Positions 1 to 7,566 are shown, counted from the stretch's first letter. The stretch: 13,330 nucleotides of DNA from JBGTCY01 sp041748615 (GCA_041748615.1 JBGTCY010000210.1:1-13330); one strand, 5' to 3'. Notes: generated from the sequence alone by a model not told the origin. Numbers and translations are program-made.

Positions 1-104
1 CATGCGCACAAGCAGGCTTTCACTCCGGGCAATCACCCTGCTTCGATGAACTCAGCATGACTGCCATCGCAATCGCCTCAATGCTTGCGCGAGCCGGACA
101 GTAG
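1..104 (+). repeat. Truncated copy of a dispersed repeat; possible tail of a forward CDS
   Basis: Two parts of this stretch match the minus strand near 7616-7658. Positions 4-37 match 7625-7658 at about 27 of 34 bases, and the 18-mer at 69-86 (GCAATCGCCTCAATGCTT) is identical to the reverse complement of 7616-7633. One frame is open from the window edge to TAG at 102-104 and ends in ..SMTAIAIASMLARAGQ. A terminator follows 35 bp later, so this may be the last 33 residues of an upstream gene. I do not recognise the protein. The repeat assignment is better supported than the coding one. Confidence 0.5.
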
Positions 105-139
105 AAACAAATACAAAGCGAAACACTTATTGCTAAGAT

Positions 140-177
140 AAAAAAGCGGCTCTCCGGTAATGGAGAGCCGCTTTTTT
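140..177. terminator. Bidirectional intrinsic terminator
   Basis: A perfect 16-bp inverted repeat (140-155 and 162-177) with the 6-nt loop GGTAAT. The GC-rich core AGCGGCTCTCC is flanked by an A-run on the left and a T-run on the right, so it can stop transcription from either strand. It lies between the forward-reading tail ending at 104 and the 3' end of the minus-strand protease (stop at 204-206), and would serve both converging units. Confidence 0.9.
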
Positions 178-203
178 CAAACGTGTGAAATCTTCACAGT
201 ATA

Positions 204-2414
204 CTATCTGCTCAAAATCACTTTCCGGTAAATGACTTCCCCGCTGGAAGACAATAACCTGAACACATAGAGTCCATCCGGATGATTATCAGCTTTGAAT
301 ACAAACCGGTAAGAATTTCCGGCTTCGGTATTTCCGCTAAACAGGCTTTCAACCTGTTGCCCCGCTGAATTATACAGCATCAGTGACACATGCGCATCTT
401 GCCCGGGTACAAAGCGAATCGTGAGTTCACGACTGAACGGATTGGGAAATGATTCTATGAAATAGCTGCCTTCCTGTGCAGCCATCTTGGATGCAGCCTG
501 GAAAATACAATTTCGGTCAGCTTCACAGTCACCCAGCAAGTCGCCATGAGCAAGATGGGTAGCTACTGCCGGAAACCCGACACATAGTGTTTTGCTCTTG
601 GGCATTTTGGGTGATGAATAGTGGCAGATAGAAATGTTATTCAATTTTTTACCACAGCGTACATCAATTACACAAATCTGCAGGCTATCGGTAAGTGTAC
701 AACCATTGGCATCCGTGAGGGTCAGATAGTATGTTGTGGTGCTGGCAGGACAAACCGTGATGGAGTCGGTTGTTTCACCGGTGCTCCACTTAACGGCATA
801 AGGAGACACTCCCCCGGAGATTCCCGATGCTCCGAGGTGAGCACAGGCAGAATCGGGATATCCGTAATACACCGTTTTATTTTCACCGGCTTCCAGGGTG
901 AGCGGATCCGGCTCGGTAAGGGTTACAGCAGCATCATCGGTACAGCCATTGACATCTGTTACGGTTACCGTGTAATAGCCGGCTGTGAGATTGCTTGCAG
1001 CCTTGGTTGATTGACCATCGCTCCACTCATAATCAAACGGACCGGTTCCGCCATCATGCGTAACCTCTCCTAAACCATCATTGCCGCCATGACACGAAAT
1101 GTGATACCCGTTAAAATCAGAGATGGCTAAAGCAGCAGCTCGCAGCGGAGGCGGATTATTGAGTGTCACACTGGTAATAACCTGGCATCCCCTCGCATCT
1201 GTAACAGTCACCGTGTAGATTTCAGCACAAAGGTTGGTGATAGAAGCGCTGGTGGCGCCATTGCTCCACAGGTAAGTAAACGGACCTGTACCACCTGAAG
1301 TGGAAACGGTTGCCGAACCGTCACAGGCTCCTGTGCAGGAGATGTCTCTTCCATTATAATTGGAAGTAACAGCAGCAGTAGCAAATTTTTCAGCGCAACA
1401 GTTAGCTGCATTCACCAGTTCAACCCTGCGCGGGCTGTTCGTCAGCACCGCCTGAATGCGGGTATTCTGGTCGTTTGTAAAAATATTCATACAAAGGTCA
1501 TCAGTGTAATCCATATAATTTTCAATCATGCGGTTGCCGGCATCAGTGCATTGCTCACCGGGATTGGTACAACCGTAAAATGCATCGTTACAATTAGGAG
1601 TATCTCCACAAAAGTCGTCCGCGCTGCAATCGCCATCACCCCAGGTATGGCGAAGCCCGAAAAAATGACCTAACTCATGCGTGGCAGTTCGTCCTAAATT
1701 ATATGCTCCACCAGCCGTATTTAATGGCGGACGTCCCACAGATGAAGTCCTGATAACGATGCCGTCTTCCTGATTAATCGTGCCCCCGTTGCCGGGTACA
1801 CCCGATAACCCCGAACCTTCGGGCCAGGTTGAATAACCCAGCAAATTGCCGGTGCTATCACATCGGTTGATTCCTGATATTACCCAGATGTTTAAAAAAT
1901 TGGTGGGCGACCAGATGGTTGCCGGTTTAATGTCGCTGTCAATAAAACATTTGGTGTATGGCGGGCTGCCCCATCCTTGTGAATTGGCATTTACCCTGTT
2001 AACACCACCCAAACAAAAATCCAGCATGATGTCAGCACCGGCAAGATGATTATTAAATCCGGCACCCATTTTCCGGAAGTCTTCATTAATCACTTCAATT
2101 TGCGAGAGCAGTTGTTCGTAACTGAGATTAGTTCCGGCACCTACCGCTGCGCCATTATGGATGACATGAAAAACGACAGGAATTGTGACCACCGACATCC
2201 TGCGCTCTCCGGCCTCCTGATATTGCTCGACAACTGATTGCATCCAGGTTTCAAAACCAGCAGGAGGCGGTTCAGTGCCGCATCGGTCAAAACCTGATTG
2301 CGCGCTCACGTTAAAAGAAGAAACTACAAATAAAAAAACAATCATTGCAAAAGCATTGCAGAATCCGGCACCCGGCCGGTTTTCAGCTGGTTTAAAATTG
2401 TGTTTCATGACCAT
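204..2414 (-). CDS. Secreted M43 (pappalysin/cytophagalysin-type) zinc metalloprotease with SprB repeats and T9SS sorting domain
   Basis: A 736-residue secreted zinc endopeptidase. The signal peptide covers about residues 1-39 (hydrophobic AFAMIVFLFVVSSF, then VSAQS). The catalytic domain (about 75-340) has the HExxHxxGxxH zinc site H246-E247-H250-H256, the typical GDGDCSADDFCGDTP segment after it, and the Met-turn NYMDY at 299-303, all diagnostic of family M43. Two SprB-type repeats follow (about 350-422 and 430-503; TGPFxYxWSxG and YTVTVTDxxGC), then a third PKD-like repeat (507-586). Next come a Cys/His-rich segment (about 588-632) and a type A C-terminal sorting domain (about 655-736, FPNPFS...GLYVFRL...KVILSR). 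The protein should cross the outer membrane by T9SS and be released or surface-anchored. Met1 and Met3 are both possible starts. It appears monocistronic, ending at the 140-177 terminator. Family call is firm; the substrate is unknown. Confidence 0.93.
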   Translation of the reverse strand: MVMKHNFKPAENRPGAGFCNAFAMIVFLFVVSSFNVSAQSGFDRCGTEPPPAGFETWMQSVVEQYQEAGERRMSVVTIPVVFHVIHNGAAVGAGTNLSYEQLLSQIEVINEDFRKMGAGFNNHLAGADIMLDFCLGGVNRVNANSQGWGSPPYTKCFIDSDIKPATIWSPTNFLNIWVISGINRCDSTGNLLGYSTWPEGSGLSGVPGNGGTINQEDGIVIRTSSVGRPPLNTAGGAYNLGRTATHELGHFFGLRHTWGDGDCSADDFCGDTPNCNDAFYGCTNPGEQCTDAGNRMIENYMDYTDDLCMNIFTNDQNTRIQAVLTNSPRRVELVNAANCCAEKFATAAVTSNYNGRDISCTGACDGSATVSTSGGTGPFTYLWSNGATSASITNLCAEIYTVTVTDARGCQVITSVTLNNPPPLRAAALAISDFNGYHISCHGGNDGLGEVTHDGGTGPFDYEWSDGQSTKAASNLTAGYYTVTVTDVNGCTDDAAVTLTEPDPLTLEAGENKTVYYGYPDSACAHLGASGISGGVSPYAVKWSTGETTDSITVCPASTTTYYLTLTDANGCTLTDSLQICVIDVRCGKKLNNISICHYSSPKMPKSKTLCVGFPAVATHLAHGDLLGDCEADRNCIFQAASKMAAQEGSYFIESFPNPFSRELTIRFVPGQDAHVSLMLYNSAGQQVESLFSGNTEAGNSYRFVFKADNHPDGLYVFRLLSSSGEVIYRKVILSR

Positions 2415-2584
2415 TAATATTTTTAGGGGGTAAAATGAAAATTGAAGGTATGAGTTTTTTTAAAATGTTGTACGCAAGATGATAAAATTTTTTATACACT
2501 GCTGTTCAAAACATTGAGGAGCTTACAAAATAAAATATACTCACAAGTTGTCTTTTTTTAAGCGCCAAATAAAAATCAAAAAAA

Positions 2585-2728
2585 ACAGATTCCATCCCCT
2601 GTATCGCGCAAGTTTGCTCGATTGCCTTTGAGCTGGATAACTTGTGCTAAACATTCATAAGGGTTTAACTTACCCGCTTAAAATTCAATATTTGCATAAG
2701 CAGGCACATACACTCCACCGTTATGGGC
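2585..2728 (+). repeat. attC-like direct repeat, copy A, upstream of the serine hydrolase
   Basis: This matches copy B (3940-4015) in two blocks: around 2603-2627 (ATCGCG.AA.TTTGC.CGATT.CCT) and 2669-2701 (CTTACCCGC, TAAAA, TCAA, GCATA). Most differences are transitions. Copy A has about 40 extra bases between the blocks. It ends in GTTATGGGC (2720-2728), nearly complementary to GCCTATAAC (3940-3948) after the hydrolase gene, with one G/T mismatch. That is the relationship expected between the R' and R'' ends of integron attC sites. I could not find a convincing L'/L'' fold, so the integron reading is inference; the repeat itself is visible. Confidence 0.55.
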
Positions 2729-2818
2729 AAGTTTAAAATGAAATACATCACATCTATGACTGCTTTTTTTATTTTAAGACTTCTAATCAATAATTACCCG
2801 CTAACTAATACTTTATAC

Positions 2819-3934
2819 ATGCCTGCATCAAAGAGACTATTTCTAATCTGCTTTCTTCCAATAATTCTTAACGGTTGTTTTCCGTCAAGAGCATTTTTTT
2901 TGGGAAATCCTGACGATAAAGATATTACCCGATTTAAAAGTGCTATGATTCATTCGGGCGATGAGTGTTTTGAATTTAAAAAGGAACCTACCCAATCAGG
3001 TAAGAACATTAAAATTGATGACTGGACAAGAGACATTCCTTTTTTTCTGTCGCTGGATTCGTTTGCGCCCACCCATAAAATCAGAAGTTTGCTCATTATA
3101 CAAAATGACACCATAAAGTATGAATACTACAGCGATAATTTCAACGAACAGACACTTCATTCTTCTTATTCTATTGCAAAATCATTCACATCTGCACTTG
3201 TTGGCATAGCAATAGATGAGGGCTATATTGAAAGCGAAAATGAAACGGTAATTAAATATATTCCCGAGTTAAAAAATGTGCCCTATGCCGACCAATTGAC
3301 AATCGAACATTTACTTAACCACACCTCTGGTATTAAATATAATCTATCAATTGATGCAACAATTTATTATGCCAGGAATTCATTAAAAGCACTGGATAAA
3401 ATCAAGTTCGAAACTACACCCGGAACCAAACAACATTACCTCAACATCAACATTGAACTTCTCGGCCTAATCCTTATAAGAGCGACCGGAATTTCCGCAT
3501 CTGAATATCTTGAACATAAAATTTGGAAACCAATTCAAATGTGTTCCAATGCGGTCTGGTCTATTGATAAGAAAAATCAGCTTGAAAAAACTTACTGTTG
3601 TATCGGAGCAACAGCATTAGATTATGCCAAATTCGGGAGACTTTATTTAAATAAAGGAGTTTGGAACGAAAAAAGAATTATAGGCGAAAGTTGGTATCAT
3701 AAATCAATAAGCAGAGACACTTTAAACGGGAGTAGTTTTAATTACAACTATTGCTGGCATATCGGTCTTAAGGAATATGGGGATTTTATGGCTATAGGCT
3801 TATATAAACAGCACATTTATATCAATCCCCAAAAAAACCTACTGATTATTTTATTTAATGACAGAGAAAAACCTTTGAAGGCGGAGCGAGTCAATTGGTG
3901 GTTTGTTTTCAGGCAAATAGCTGATCAACTTTAA
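2819..3934 (+). CDS. Serine hydrolase of the beta-lactamase/NylB-like fold, lipoprotein
   Basis: A 371-residue protein from the start chosen here, with the penicillin-binding/class C beta-lactamase fold (beta-lactamase-related, 6-aminohexanoate-hydrolase-like branch). The nucleophile motif is S118-I-A-K121 in SYSIAKSFTSALVGIAIDEGY, the second motif is Y207-L-N209, and LTIEHLLNHTSG is typical of the family. The third active-site motif is odd: GLYKQHIYINP stands where relatives usually have a GxxGQ-type segment. I chose ATG 2819 because it gives a short signal peptide with lipobox LNGC (Cys20). The frame is open from ATG 2723, but that ATG lies inside the repeat end GTTATGGGC; ATG 2738 is also possible. 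The gene is visibly more AT-rich than trmH-mutS and sits between direct repeats, suggesting acquisition. The substrate cannot be read: peptide, ester and amide hydrolysis are all possible, and antibiotic resistance should not be assumed. Confidence 0.85.
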   Translation: MPASKRLFLICFLPIILNGCFPSRAFFLGNPDDKDITRFKSAMIHSGDECFEFKKEPTQSGKNIKIDDWTRDIPFFLSLDSFAPTHKIRSLLIIQNDTIKYEYYSDNFNEQTLHSSYSIAKSFTSALVGIAIDEGYIESENETVIKYIPELKNVPYADQLTIEHLLNHTSGIKYNLSIDATIYYARNSLKALDKIKFETTPGTKQHYLNINIELLGLILIRATGISASEYLEHKIWKPIQMCSNAVWSIDKKNQLEKTYCCIGATALDYAKFGRLYLNKGVWNEKRIIGESWYHKSISRDTLNGSSFNYNYCWHIGLKEYGDFMAIGLYKQHIYINPQKNLLIILFNDREKPLKAERVNWWFVFRQIADQL

Positions 3935-3939
3935 AACCA

Positions 3940-4015
3940 GCCTATAACAGCCCCACATCGCGGAATTTTGCGCGATTACCTTACTTACCCGCCTAAAACT
4001 CAACATTCGCATATG
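3940..4015 (+). repeat. attC-like direct repeat, copy B, downstream of the serine hydrolase
   Basis: It begins 5 bp after the hydrolase stop with GCCTATAAC (3940-3948), then a block around 3955-3980 and the block CTTACCCGCCTAAAACTCAA...GCATATGC (3984-4015). Both blocks match copy A (2585-2728). A recognition-like end placed immediately after the stop codon is how integron gene cassettes are organised. The right-hand end is unclear because the sequence runs straight into another repeat family (from about 4026). Confidence 0.55.
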
Positions 4016-4025
4016 CATTCTACCA

Positions 4026-4100
4026 AAAGGTCGCCCTTACTGGGCTTTTTTTAGAGTTTCGTCAGGACTATTTGTCATTGAGTTTAAGTCTAAAGTCTAA
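4026..4100 (+). repeat. Fragment of the dispersed small-ORF repeat (KGRPY family)
   Basis: This resembles the reverse complement of 7553-7608. The identical 12-mer GGTCGCCCTTAC is followed by T-runs and then GTCTAAAGTCTAA. In the forward frame it reads KGRPYWAFFRVSS...EFKSKV and stops at 4098-4100. The copy at 7553-7690 reads KGRPYRTFLELS..MSKV and stops. Agreement in frame, residues and stop suggests descent from a common sequence, coding or not. Here the 5' part is missing and is replaced by the attC-like repeat. Confidence 0.6.
4033..4052 (+). terminator. Weak intrinsic terminator candidate after the serine hydrolase
   Basis: GCCC (4033-4036), loop TTACT, GGGC (4042-4045), then seven T. 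The 4-bp stem is short but all G/C and is followed by a good U-tract. It is the only terminator-like structure between the hydrolase stop (3934) and the converging trmH gene. It falls inside the KGRPY repeat and is not preserved in the copy near 7590, so it may be coincidental. Confidence 0.35.
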
Positions 4101-4142
4101 CCGTGGGCTGTTGTAGGGGCTGTTGACCGTTGACCGTGGACT
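4082..4142 (+). repeat. Heptanucleotide repeat tract, left copy
   Basis: The tract reads as consecutive 7-mers: GTTTAAG, TCTAAAG, TCTAACC, GTGGGCT, GTTGTAG, a 5-base remnant GGGCT, GTTGACC, GTTGACC, GTGGACT. An inverted copy lies at 7511-7566. The last unit overlaps the trmH stop codon (TAG read from 4143-4141), so the tract begins exactly where that gene ends. Confidence 0.8.
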
Positions 4143-4674
4143 ATGAACTACTCACCTTCTTCCAAAGCTCCCACACCACTACTCCCGCGCTCACCGCGAT
4201 ATTGAGGGAATGCTTCGCGCCAAACTGCGGAATTTCCAGGCAGGTGTCCGCGAGGCGCATCACCGCTTCACTGACGCCTGACACTTCGTTGCCGAATACT
4301 ATAGCAAGTTTAGAATGGGGTAACGAGCTGAATTGGTTCAGCGCGATGCTGCCTTCCGCTTGTTCAATGGCGATTATCGTCCAACCGTTGTTTTTCAAAT
4401 CAATAACCGCGTTTTCAGTGTTATCAAAATATTTCCAGGCAACGGTTTCATCCGCGCCTAAGGCAGTCTTCCGGATTTCGCGGTGCGGAGGTGTGGCGGT
4501 GATGCCGCACAGGTAAATCGCCTCCACGCGAAAAGCGTCAGCCGTGCGGAAAACAGAGCCGACATTGTAGAGGCTGCGCACATTGTCCAGCACGATGATG
4601 AGCGGGGTTTTAGGCGCTTGTTTCAGGACATCGGGTGACAACCGATTCAGTTCTTCATTTAAAAGTTTCCGCAT
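4141..4674 (-). CDS. TrmH/SpoU-family RNA 2'-O-methyltransferase
   Basis: A 177-residue cytoplasmic SAM-dependent methyltransferase of the SPOUT superfamily, expected to methylate a ribose 2'-OH in tRNA or rRNA. All three SpoU motifs are visible. Motif 1 is N31-V-R-S-L-Y-N37-V-G-S-V-F-R43. Motif 2 is V126-F-G-N-E130-V-S-G133, a glycine-rich loop of the trefoil-knot cofactor site. Motif 3 is I148-P-Q-F-G, followed by S156-L-N158-I-A-V-S. There is only a short N-terminal helix and no separate RNA-binding domain, so it is a minimal single-domain form. The target (for example position 18 or 34 of tRNA, or a 23S site) cannot be deduced, so I give no symbol. It is divergent from mutS with about 215 bp between them. 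Its stop codon overlaps the left heptanucleotide tract. Confidence 0.9.
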   Translation of the reverse strand: MRKLLNEELNRLSPDVLKQAPKTPLIIVLDNVRSLYNVGSVFRTADAFRVEAIYLCGITATPPHREIRKTALGADETVAWKYFDNTENAVIDLKNNGWTIIAIEQAEGSIALNQFSSLPHSKLAIVFGNEVSGVSEAVMRLADTCLEIPQFGAKHSLNIAVSAGVVVWELWKKVSSS

Positions 4675-4757
4675 ATTGTGGGCATCTTGTGCATTTCAGG
4701 GGCGCTAAAATATTTATTTTTGAACACTATTAACTGACTAAAAAAACACTAATGTCC

Positions 4758-4864
4758 GACTAAAGGGGCTAAAGCCCGCCAGGCTTGGGTTTATGTTTTA
4801 ACCCCACGCTTAAGCGTGGGGTTACAGGATGCCCGTCAATATTGGGCTTTAGCCCAAATTAGTC
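4758..4864. repeat. REP/BIME-like nested palindromic element in the trmH-mutS intergenic region
   Basis: The centre is a perfect 26-bp palindrome at 4799-4824 (each half TAACCCCACGCTT or its complement). It is flanked by GGGCTAAAGCCC (within 4765-4777) and its exact reverse complement GGGCTTTAGCCC (within 4842-4857), and further out by GACTAA (4758-4763) and TTAGTC (4859-4864). The whole 107 bp can therefore fold as one long interrupted hairpin or cruciform. From memory, GGGCTAAAGCCC and CCCCACGCT..AGCGTGGGG recur between genes in Bacteroidota genomes. It ends 25 bp before the mutS start and so may lie in the mutS leader. Confidence 0.8.
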
Positions 4865-4889
4865 TGTCAATAGAGACTTTTTTAAAAAA

Positions 4890-7505
4890 ATGGACGCAAC
4901 CGCCACCACTTCGAAAGATACGCCACTGATGCAGCAATATAACCGCATCAAGGCGAAATATCCGGACGCGATTCTGCTGTTCAGGGTGGGCGACTTTTAT
5001 GAGACCTTCGGGCAGGACGCGGTCAAAACGTCCAACGTGCTGGGGATTGTATTGACGAAACGCTCGAATGGCGCAGCCGCTGACGTGGAGCTGGCGGGAT
5101 TTCCGCATCATGCCTTAGACACTTACTTGCCCAAGTTGGTGAAAGCCGGTTATCGCGTAGCAATCTGCGACCAGTTGGAAGATCCGAAAGTGGCGAAGAA
5201 AATCGTGAAGCGGGGCGTCACCGAATTAGTGACACCGGGAGTCACACACAACGACCAGATACTTGACACGCGCAGTAATAACTTTTTAGCCTCCGTACAC
5301 ATTGAGAAGGAATCGCTCGGCATCGCGTTCATGGATGTTTCCACGGGCGAGTTTGTCGTTTCGCAGGGAAACAAGGATTATATTGAAAACCTGCTACAAA
5401 GTTTTCGCCCTTCGGAAATCATTTTCGCCAAAAATCAGCAAAAAGAATTCAAGCGGTTGTTCGGAGAGGAGTTCTACACCTTCGCGCTGGATGAATGGGT
5501 GTATGTGTGGGACTACGCGCATGAAAAACTGACGCGCCATTTCGAAACACAATCGCTGAAAGGTTTCGGGATTGACGAACTGACGGAGGGCGTGATTGCG
5601 GCAGGGGCAGTGCTGCATTATCTCAATGAAACCGAACACGCGCAACTGCGCCACGTCACCACCATCGCGCGATTAATCCAGGATAAATATGTGTGGTTGG
5701 ATAAATTCACGGTGCGCAACCTTGAACTCCTCTCCTCGCCTGCCGGGGGCAAATCATTGTCTGATGTGCTGGACCTCACACTGTCGCCAATGGGCGCGCG
5801 GCTTTTGAAAAAATGGTTGGTGTTGCCGCTCCGCGAAAAATCCCTGATTGAGGACCGGTTGGCAGTGGTGGAATATTTTATCAAAAATCAGGACTTGCGT
5901 GATTTGCTGAAAAACGCCATCCGGCAAACGGGTGATTTGGAACGGCTGATTTCAAAAGTGTCACTGGGAAAAATCAACCCGCGCGAAGTGGCGCAGTTGA
6001 AAAAATCATTAGACCAGTTACTGCCCGTGAAAGAGCAGGGCGCGGCAGCGGAGTGCGTCCAGCTTCAGAAAATAGCCGACCAGATTAATCCCTGCGCTTT
6101 GCTGCGCGAACAGATTGAGCGCAATTTAATCGCGGACGCGCCCGCGGTGTTGCAAAAAGGCAATGTGATTGCGAAAGGCGTTTCCAATGAATTGGATGAG
6201 TTGCGCGAATTGGTGCGCTCCGGCAAAGATTATATTCTCGGTATTCAAAAACGTGAATCGGAACGCACCGGCATCACCTCACTGAAAATCGGTTTCAACA
6301 ATGTGTTCGGCTATTATCTGGAAGTGACACACACCCACAAAAACAAAGTGCCGCCCGAATGGTCTCGCAAGCAAACGCTGACCAATGCCGAGCGCTACAT
6401 CACGCCAGAATTGAAAGAATATGAAGAGAAAATCATCGGGGCGGAAGAAAAGATTTTGCAGTTGGAAGAAACACTCTTCAACGAGTTGGTGCTTTTCATC
6501 CAGGATTATATCAAGCCGGTGCAAATCAACGCGCACCAGACTGCGCGGATTGACTGCCTGTTGTCATTCGCTGAAGCGGCTTTAAAATACCAATACCGCA
6601 AACCGCGGCTCACCGATGGCTTGTCGCTCGACTATCGCGAAGGCAGACACCCGGTGATTGAACGGCAGTTGCCACCGGGCGAACAGTATGTCGCCAATGA
6701 TTTGTTTTTAGACAATGAAACACAGCAAATCATCATCCTCACCGGACCGAACATGGCGGGCAAATCAGCGCTGCTGCGGCAAACCGCCCTCATCACGCTG
6801 ATGGCGCAAACGGGCAGTTTCGTACCCGCGGCATCAGCCGACATCGGCATCGTTGACAAAATTTTCACACGCGTAGGCGCTTCCGACAACATCTCGTCCG
6901 GTGAATCCACTTTCATGGTGGAGATGAACGAAACCGCGAGCATCGTGAACAACATCTCCGAAAGAAGCCTCATCCTGTTGGATGAAATCGGTCGCGGCAC
7001 GAGCACCTATGACGGCATTTCGATTGCCTGGTCATTGGGGGAATACCTGCACAACAATCCCGTGGCGCATCCGAAAACATTATTCGCCACCCACTATCAT
7101 GAGTTAAACGAACTGGCTGAAAAATTTCCACGCATCAAAAACTTTACGGTGAGCGTGAAAGACACCGGCAATAAAGTGTTGTTCCTGCGCAAATTGGTGG
7201 AAGGCGGCAGCAAACACAGCTTCGGGATTCACGTGGCGAAAATGGCGGGGATGCCCAAAGCCATTGTAGAGAGGGCAAACGAAATCTTGAAAGAACTTGA
7301 ACGGAAAAGCATCGCCTCCGACATCAAAGACGCGATTAAAAAAATGCCCGCTCCCGGCTATCAACTCAGCTTTTTCCAAATGGACGACCCTCAATTAGCC
7401 GCCATCCGCGAGGAGCTTGAAACCTTAGATATCAATACCCTTTCTCCTGTAGAAGCATTGCTGAAATTGCAGGAGTTGAAAAGGAAAATGGGGGGGAGGA
7501 GGTAG
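4890..7505 (+). CDS. mutS: DNA mismatch repair ATPase MutS
   Basis: An 871-residue MutS (MutS1; E. coli's is 853), which binds mismatches and small loops as a dimer and signals through MutL. The N-terminal domain carries the mismatch-wedge motif F36-Y-E38 in FRVGDFYETFG, at the same position as in E. coli. Connector, lever and clamp domains occupy roughly 130-570. The ABC-type ATPase domain shows Walker A G619-P-N-M-A-G-K-S626, Walker B LILLDE (D698, E699) followed by IGRGTSTYDG, and the switch histidine in ATHYHEL (H735). The C-terminal HTH and dimer segment (MAGMPKAIVERANEIL onward) is complete, so the gene looks intact. ATG 4890 gives the usual short N-terminus before TPLMQQYNRIKAKYPD. There is no GGAGG, only an A/T-rich leader, normal for Bacteroidota. 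A REP-like palindrome lies just upstream and a heptanucleotide tract begins 5 bp after the stop. Confidence 0.98.
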   Translation: MDATATTSKDTPLMQQYNRIKAKYPDAILLFRVGDFYETFGQDAVKTSNVLGIVLTKRSNGAAADVELAGFPHHALDTYLPKLVKAGYRVAICDQLEDPKVAKKIVKRGVTELVTPGVTHNDQILDTRSNNFLASVHIEKESLGIAFMDVSTGEFVVSQGNKDYIENLLQSFRPSEIIFAKNQQKEFKRLFGEEFYTFALDEWVYVWDYAHEKLTRHFETQSLKGFGIDELTEGVIAAGAVLHYLNETEHAQLRHVTTIARLIQDKYVWLDKFTVRNLELLSSPAGGKSLSDVLDLTLSPMGARLLKKWLVLPLREKSLIEDRLAVVEYFIKNQDLRDLLKNAIRQTGDLERLISKVSLGKINPREVAQLKKSLDQLLPVKEQGAAAECVQLQKIADQINPCALLREQIERNLIADAPAVLQKGNVIAKGVSNELDELRELVRSGKDYILGIQKRESERTGITSLKIGFNNVFGYYLEVTHTHKNKVPPEWSRKQTLTNAERYITPELKEYEEKIIGAEEKILQLEETLFNELVLFIQDYIKPVQINAHQTARIDCLLSFAEAALKYQYRKPRLTDGLSLDYREGRHPVIERQLPPGEQYVANDLFLDNETQQIIILTGPNMAGKSALLRQTALITLMAQTGSFVPAASADIGIVDKIFTRVGASDNISSGESTFMVEMNETASIVNNISERSLILLDEIGRGTSTYDGISIAWSLGEYLHNNPVAHPKTLFATHYHELNELAEKFPRIKNFTVSVKDTGNKVLFLRKLVEGGSKHSFGIHVAKMAGMPKAIVERANEILKELERKSIASDIKDAIKKMPAPGYQLSFFQMDDPQLAAIREELETLDINTLSPVEALLKLQELKRKMGGRR

Positions 7506-7510
7506 TTTTG

Positions 7511-7566
7511 TCCATAGTCAACGGTCAACAGCCCACGGTTAGACATTAGATTTTAGACTTTAGACA
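7511..7566 (-). repeat. Heptanucleotide repeat tract, right copy (inverted relative to 4082-4142)
   Basis: Eight uninterrupted 7-mers on the plus strand: TCCATAG, TCAACGG, TCAACAG, CCCACGG, TTAGACA, TTAGATT, TTAGACT, TTAGACA. Read on the minus strand these become TCTAA- and GTTGAC-type units that match the left tract in order, including the shared CTAACCGTGGGCTGTTG. The tract starts 5 bp after the mutS stop. With the left copy it forms inverted repeats bordering trmH-mutS almost base-exactly. Confidence 0.8.

Noticed and set aside
2723..2818. N-terminal extension of the serine hydrolase from ATG 2723
   Set aside because: The ATG lies in the repeat end GTTATGGGC, and the extension would put about 32 residues before a good lipoprotein signal peptide. 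The start at 2819 is preferred, though not proven.
4130..4516. Plus-strand 128-codon frame opposite trmH
   Set aside because: The minus strand carries a complete SpoU-family protein with all three motifs; this frame has no recognisable feature and begins inside the heptanucleotide tract.
6632..7006. Minus-strand 124-codon frame inside mutS
   Set aside because: Antisense to the MutS ATPase core (Walker A and B), where the plus-strand protein is unambiguous.
7511..7566. CRISPR-like array suspected from the regular short repeats
   Set aside because: The units are contiguous 7-mers with no spacers, and no cas gene is visible.
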